Shown in pieces: positions 61,625 to 64,000 of a stretch of DNA of 64,000 nt (the stretch's first letter is position 1; each line of letters begins with the position of its first letter). Source of the stretch: Collimonas sp. OK242 (lineage in GTDB: Bacteria; Pseudomonadota; Gammaproteobacteria; Burkholderiales; Burkholderiaceae_D); contig NZ_FNOR01000019.1 in the NCBI RefSeq assembly GCF_900107095.1, positions 32,001-96,000 of the forward strand, written 5' to 3'. The notes under the pieces were generated by a model, which searched no databases, had not been told where the DNA came from, and was given only the letters and a program-made list of their open reading frames with translations. The position numbers were made by a program, and so were the translations under genes.

Positions 61625-62605
61625 TTGTTTAAAAAACTATTGTTGAGCGTGATCTTGTTGGGCGGGCTGGCCGCTGGCGGTATAGCTTACTGGGCGCAGC
61701 AAGCGATTTTCGATGCCGGCGAGGCGCGCCCATTCACGATCGAGCCAGGTAGTACTTTGGCAAGTTCGGTGCAGCAGATCGACGCGGCCGGGGTCGGCGT
61801 CAATCCCCAGCTGCTGGAATTGCTGGCGCGGGTGACCGCTAAGGGCGGCAAACTAAAGGCCGGCAGTTATGAGTTGAAACCTGGCGCCACGCCGCTGCGC
61901 TTGCTGACCCAACTGGTGCGCGGCGAGTTTGCGCAAGAATCGCTGACCGTCATCGAAGGCTGGACTTTCCGTCAGATGCGGCAGGCAGTGGCGGCGCAGG
62001 CGGCATTGAAGCACGATACCGCTGCGCTGTCCGACGCCGAATTGCTGGCGAAAATCACGCCCGACTACAGCGTGCCGGAAGGCTTGTTCTTCCCCGATAC
62101 CTATTTGTTTGCAAAAGGATCTAGCGACCTGCAGGTCTATAAGCAGGCCCACGGTTTACTGATCAAGCGCCTCAGCCAGGCGTGGGAAGGGCGCGATGCA
62201 GCGCTGCCCTACAAGACGCCCTACGAAGCCTTGGTGATGGCGTCGATCGTGGAAAAAGAAACCGGCCGCCGCGCCGATCGCAGCACAATTGCCGGCGTGT
62301 TCATCAACCGGCTCAAGATCGGCATGCTGCTGCAGACTGACCCGACCGTGATTTACGGCATGGGCGATCTATATCAGGGCATCATCCGCAAGCGCGACCT
62401 GACCACCGATACCCCTTACAACACCTACACCCGGGCCGGCCTGCCGCCGACGCCGATCGCCTTGCCCGGCGCGGAATCGATCAGCGCGGCCATGCATCCG
62501 GCGCCGACCGACGCCTTGTATTTCGTGGCCCGGGGCGACGGCAGCAGCCATTTCTCGAATAATCTGGGTGAACATAACCAGGCGGTCAATCAATATCAAC
62601 GATAG
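61625..62605 (+). CDS. mltG: Endolytic murein transglycosylase MltG
   Basis: Inner-membrane lytic transglycosylase that cuts nascent glycan strands and sets their length. 326 aa. One N-terminal transmembrane helix (about 4-27), a LysM-like region, and the YceG domain with EGWTFRQMRQ, the catalytic Glu in VMASIVEKETGR, and LLQTDPTVIYG. Starts at TTG 61625 with GGAGCGG upstream, since no ATG precedes the transmembrane helix. tmk and holB follow, as in many Proteobacteria. Confidence 0.94.
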   Translation: MFKKLLLSVILLGGLAAGGIAYWAQQAIFDAGEARPFTIEPGSTLASSVQQIDAAGVGVNPQLLELLARVTAKGGKLKAGSYELKPGATPLRLLTQLVRGEFAQESLTVIEGWTFRQMRQAVAAQAALKHDTAALSDAELLAKITPDYSVPEGLFFPDTYLFAKGSSDLQVYKQAHGLLIKRLSQAWEGRDAALPYKTPYEALVMASIVEKETGRRADRSTIAGVFINRLKIGMLLQTDPTVIYGMGDLYQGIIRKRDLTTDTPYNTYTRAGLPPTPIALPGAESISAAMHPAPTDALYFVARGDGSSHFSNNLGEHNQAVNQYQR

Positions 62606-62680
62606 CGATGGCGATGCGCGATAATTGAAGCATCCGCCGGTTTTCTTCAGAACCGCATCAGCAACTCAACAGGCAAGGCA

Positions 62681-63298
62681 ATGGCATCAGGAAAATTCAT
62701 CACATTTGAAGGCATAGACGGCGCCGGCAAGTCGACCCATATCGGTTTTGTCGCGGATTTGCTGTGCAAGCACGGCTTGCGCGTCGTTACCACCCGCGAA
62801 CCGGGCGGCACTGAGTTGGGGGAGACGCTGCGGGAAGTGTTGCTGCATCAGAAGATGCATCTGGAGACGGAAGCGATGCTGATGTTCGCCGCCCGTCGCG
62901 AGCATCTGGCGCAAGTGATAGAGCCGGCGCTGGCGCGCGGCGACTGGGTGATTTCAGATCGGTTTACCGACGCCACCTTCGCCTACCAGGGCGGCGGCCG
63001 GCAATTGCCCCTGGCTAAACTGGAAGCGCTGGAGCAATGGGTGCATCCGCACTTGCAGCCGGACCTGACCTTGTTGTTCGACGTGCCGCTGGAAGTGGCG
63101 CGGACGCGCCTGGATGCGAGCCGCACGCTGGATAAATTCGAGCAGGAAAAGGCCGATTTCTTCGCCGCCACGCGCGCTGAATACCTGCGTCGCGCTGCCC
63201 AGTTCCCTCATCGTTTTCACATTATCGATGCGACTCAAACGATTGCCGAAGTCCGGCAAGCGTTGACCCGCATCATTTCTAGCCTGTGCGCCGGGTAG
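62681..63298 (+). CDS. tmk: Thymidylate kinase
   Basis: Phosphorylates dTMP to dTDP. 205 aa. The P loop is [11 protein letters not shown], followed by [12 protein letters not shown], the DR motif [17 protein letters not shown] and a LID region [18 protein letters not shown]. The gene lies 75 bp after mltG and 47 bp before holB. Confidence 0.97.
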   Translation: MASGKFITFEGIDGAGKSTHIGFVADLLCKHGLRVVTTREPGGTELGETLREVLLHQKMHLETEAMLMFAARREHLAQVIEPALARGDWVISDRFTDATFAYQGGGRQLPLAKLEALEQWVHPHLQPDLTLLFDVPLEVARTRLDASRTLDKFEQEKADFFAATRAEYLRRAAQFPHRFHIIDATQTIAEVRQALTRIISSLCAG

Positions 63299-63345
63299 GC
63301 CGCCATGCCAATGACGATAACGCTCTATAAGCGAAACGGAAAGCA

Positions 63346-64000
63346 ATGAGTAACTCCTTGTTCCCGTGGCAGGACGGCGTCTGGCAGCAGCTGCAGCAAA
63401 TGCGCGCACGCTTGCCGCACGCGATTCTGTTTCACGGCGCTGAAGGCATCGGCAAAACCGTTTTTGCCGAACTGTTCGCGCAATCGCTGCTGTGCGAACA
63501 GCCGCAGGCTGATGGCCATGCCTGCGGCGTATGCGCTTCTTGCGGCTGGTTCATGCAATACAACCATCCAGATTACCGGCGGGTGCGGCCGGAGATCCTG
63601 GATGGCGAGGATGCAAGCGATGGCGACGAAGGCGGTGAAGCTGGCGACGGCAAAAAAACTGCCAAGGCAGCCAAGGCGCCTTCCAAGGAAATCAAGATCG
63701 ACCAGATCCGCGCCTTGTCCGGCTTCATGAACATCTCCACCCATCGCCAGGGGCAGCGGGTGGTGTTGCTGTATCCGGCCGAAGCGCTGAATACTGCTGC
63801 CTCCAACGCCTTGTTGAAGACATTGGAGGAGCCGCCGCCAAACACCGTCTTTCTGCTGAGTTCAAACAGCCTCGATCGATTGCTGCCGACTATTTTGTCG
63901 CGCTGTCGTAAATTTGCCATGCCGCTGCCGTCGCGCGAGCAGGCCATGGCCTGGTTGCGTCAGCAAGACGTGAAAGACGCCGATGTCTGGCTGGCGGAGC
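63346..64000 (+). CDS. holB: DNA polymerase III subunit delta', 3'-truncated by window edge
   Basis: Clamp-loader subunit. ATG 63346 (MSNSLFPWQDGVWQQL) opens a frame that runs past the window end; 218 residues are seen of about 340. The P-loop-like HGAEGIGKTVF, the zinc-binding Cys cluster (LLCEQ, HACGVCASCGWF), NALLKTLEEPPPNTVFLLSS and the sensor TILSRCRKF identify HolB. A low-complexity acidic/Lys insertion (about 86-110) follows the zinc module. The tmk-holB order is conserved. Confidence 0.94.
   Translation, partial: MSNSLFPWQDGVWQQLQQMRARLPHAILFHGAEGIGKTVFAELFAQSLLCEQPQADGHACGVCASCGWFMQYNHPDYRRVRPEILDGEDASDGDEGGEAGDGKKTAKAAKAPSKEIKIDQIRALSGFMNISTHRQGQRVVLLYPAEALNTAASNALLKTLEEPPPNTVFLLSSNSLDRLLPTILSRCRKFAMPLPSREQAMAWLRQQDVKDADVWLAE

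Noticed and set aside
1-64000. CRISPR arrays, rRNA genes, complete insertion sequences or toxin-antitoxin pairs
   Set aside because: No regularly spaced repeats, rRNA signatures, intact transposase genes or typical toxin-antitoxin gene pairs were seen in the reading.

Overview
The window is a moderately GC-rich bacterial chromosome segment. Gene content and order point to the Betaproteobacteria, order Burkholderiales, most likely family Oxalobacteraceae (Collimonas/Herbaspirillum-like). This is an inference from the sucA-sucB-lpdA-zapE order, phaC-phaB-phaR, ftrABCD, the DUF4936-ygfZ pair and a LivM-LivG fusion; no 16S gene is present. Most of the window is ordinary core chromosome, densely packed on both strands. 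The only clearly accessory stretch is a 2-kb scar at about 37.9-40.0 kb.

Layout. 1-5.6 kb: the 2-oxoglutarate dehydrogenase operon (sucA, cut by the window edge, sucB, lpdA) and a small lipoprotein, closed by a terminator. 5.7-14 kb: zapE, an exported coiled-coil protein, a PP2C phosphatase, a DUF465 protein, a DinG-family helicase, ppx and a solitary periplasmic binding protein. 14.1-17.6 kb: a histone-H1-like protein, a perfect 26-bp inverted repeat, then a tight three-gene operon (OlsB-like N-acyltransferase, PlcP-like metallophosphoesterase, Agt-like glycosyltransferase). That operon is preceded by Pho-box-like half-sites in 11-bp phase and is most simply read as a phosphate-starvation membrane-lipid remodelling operon.

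17.6-29 kb: bamD divergent from rluD-pgeF; the polyhydroxyalkanoate genes phaC, phaB and phaR with a strong palindrome before phaR; rimO with a translationally coupled secreted protein; a cystathionine beta-lyase; and a small methyltransferase/GNAT/membrane-protein operon. 29-37.8 kb: serB, mfd, ispD-ispF, an OmpR/EnvZ-like two-component pair and a divergent small basic exported protein with OmpR-like half-sites between them.

37.9-40.1 kb: the scar of an integrated element. A functional tRNA-Arg(ACG) lies at the right end and a 39-bp imperfect copy of its 3' half at the left. Between them are fragments of an IS66-type TnpA, a phage portal protein and a tyrosine integrase, plus one apparently intact gene, a ricin-B-type lectin with its own ribosome binding site and terminator.

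40.3-43.7 kb: ftrABCD iron uptake behind a Fur box. 43.8-51.8 kb: an SBF-like transporter, an aldo-keto reductase, cspA with a structured leader, and a branched-chain amino acid type ABC transporter (livJ, livH, fused livM-livG, livF). 52-56 kb: a FeeM-like N-acyltransferase followed by a GGDEF-EAL membrane protein. 56-64 kb: an ArgO/LysE exporter, small metabolic genes, a CoA-transferase, the NRDE/DUF4936/YgfZ operon, and mltG-tmk-holB (holB cut by the window edge). No CRISPR array, rRNA operon or complete insertion sequence was seen.
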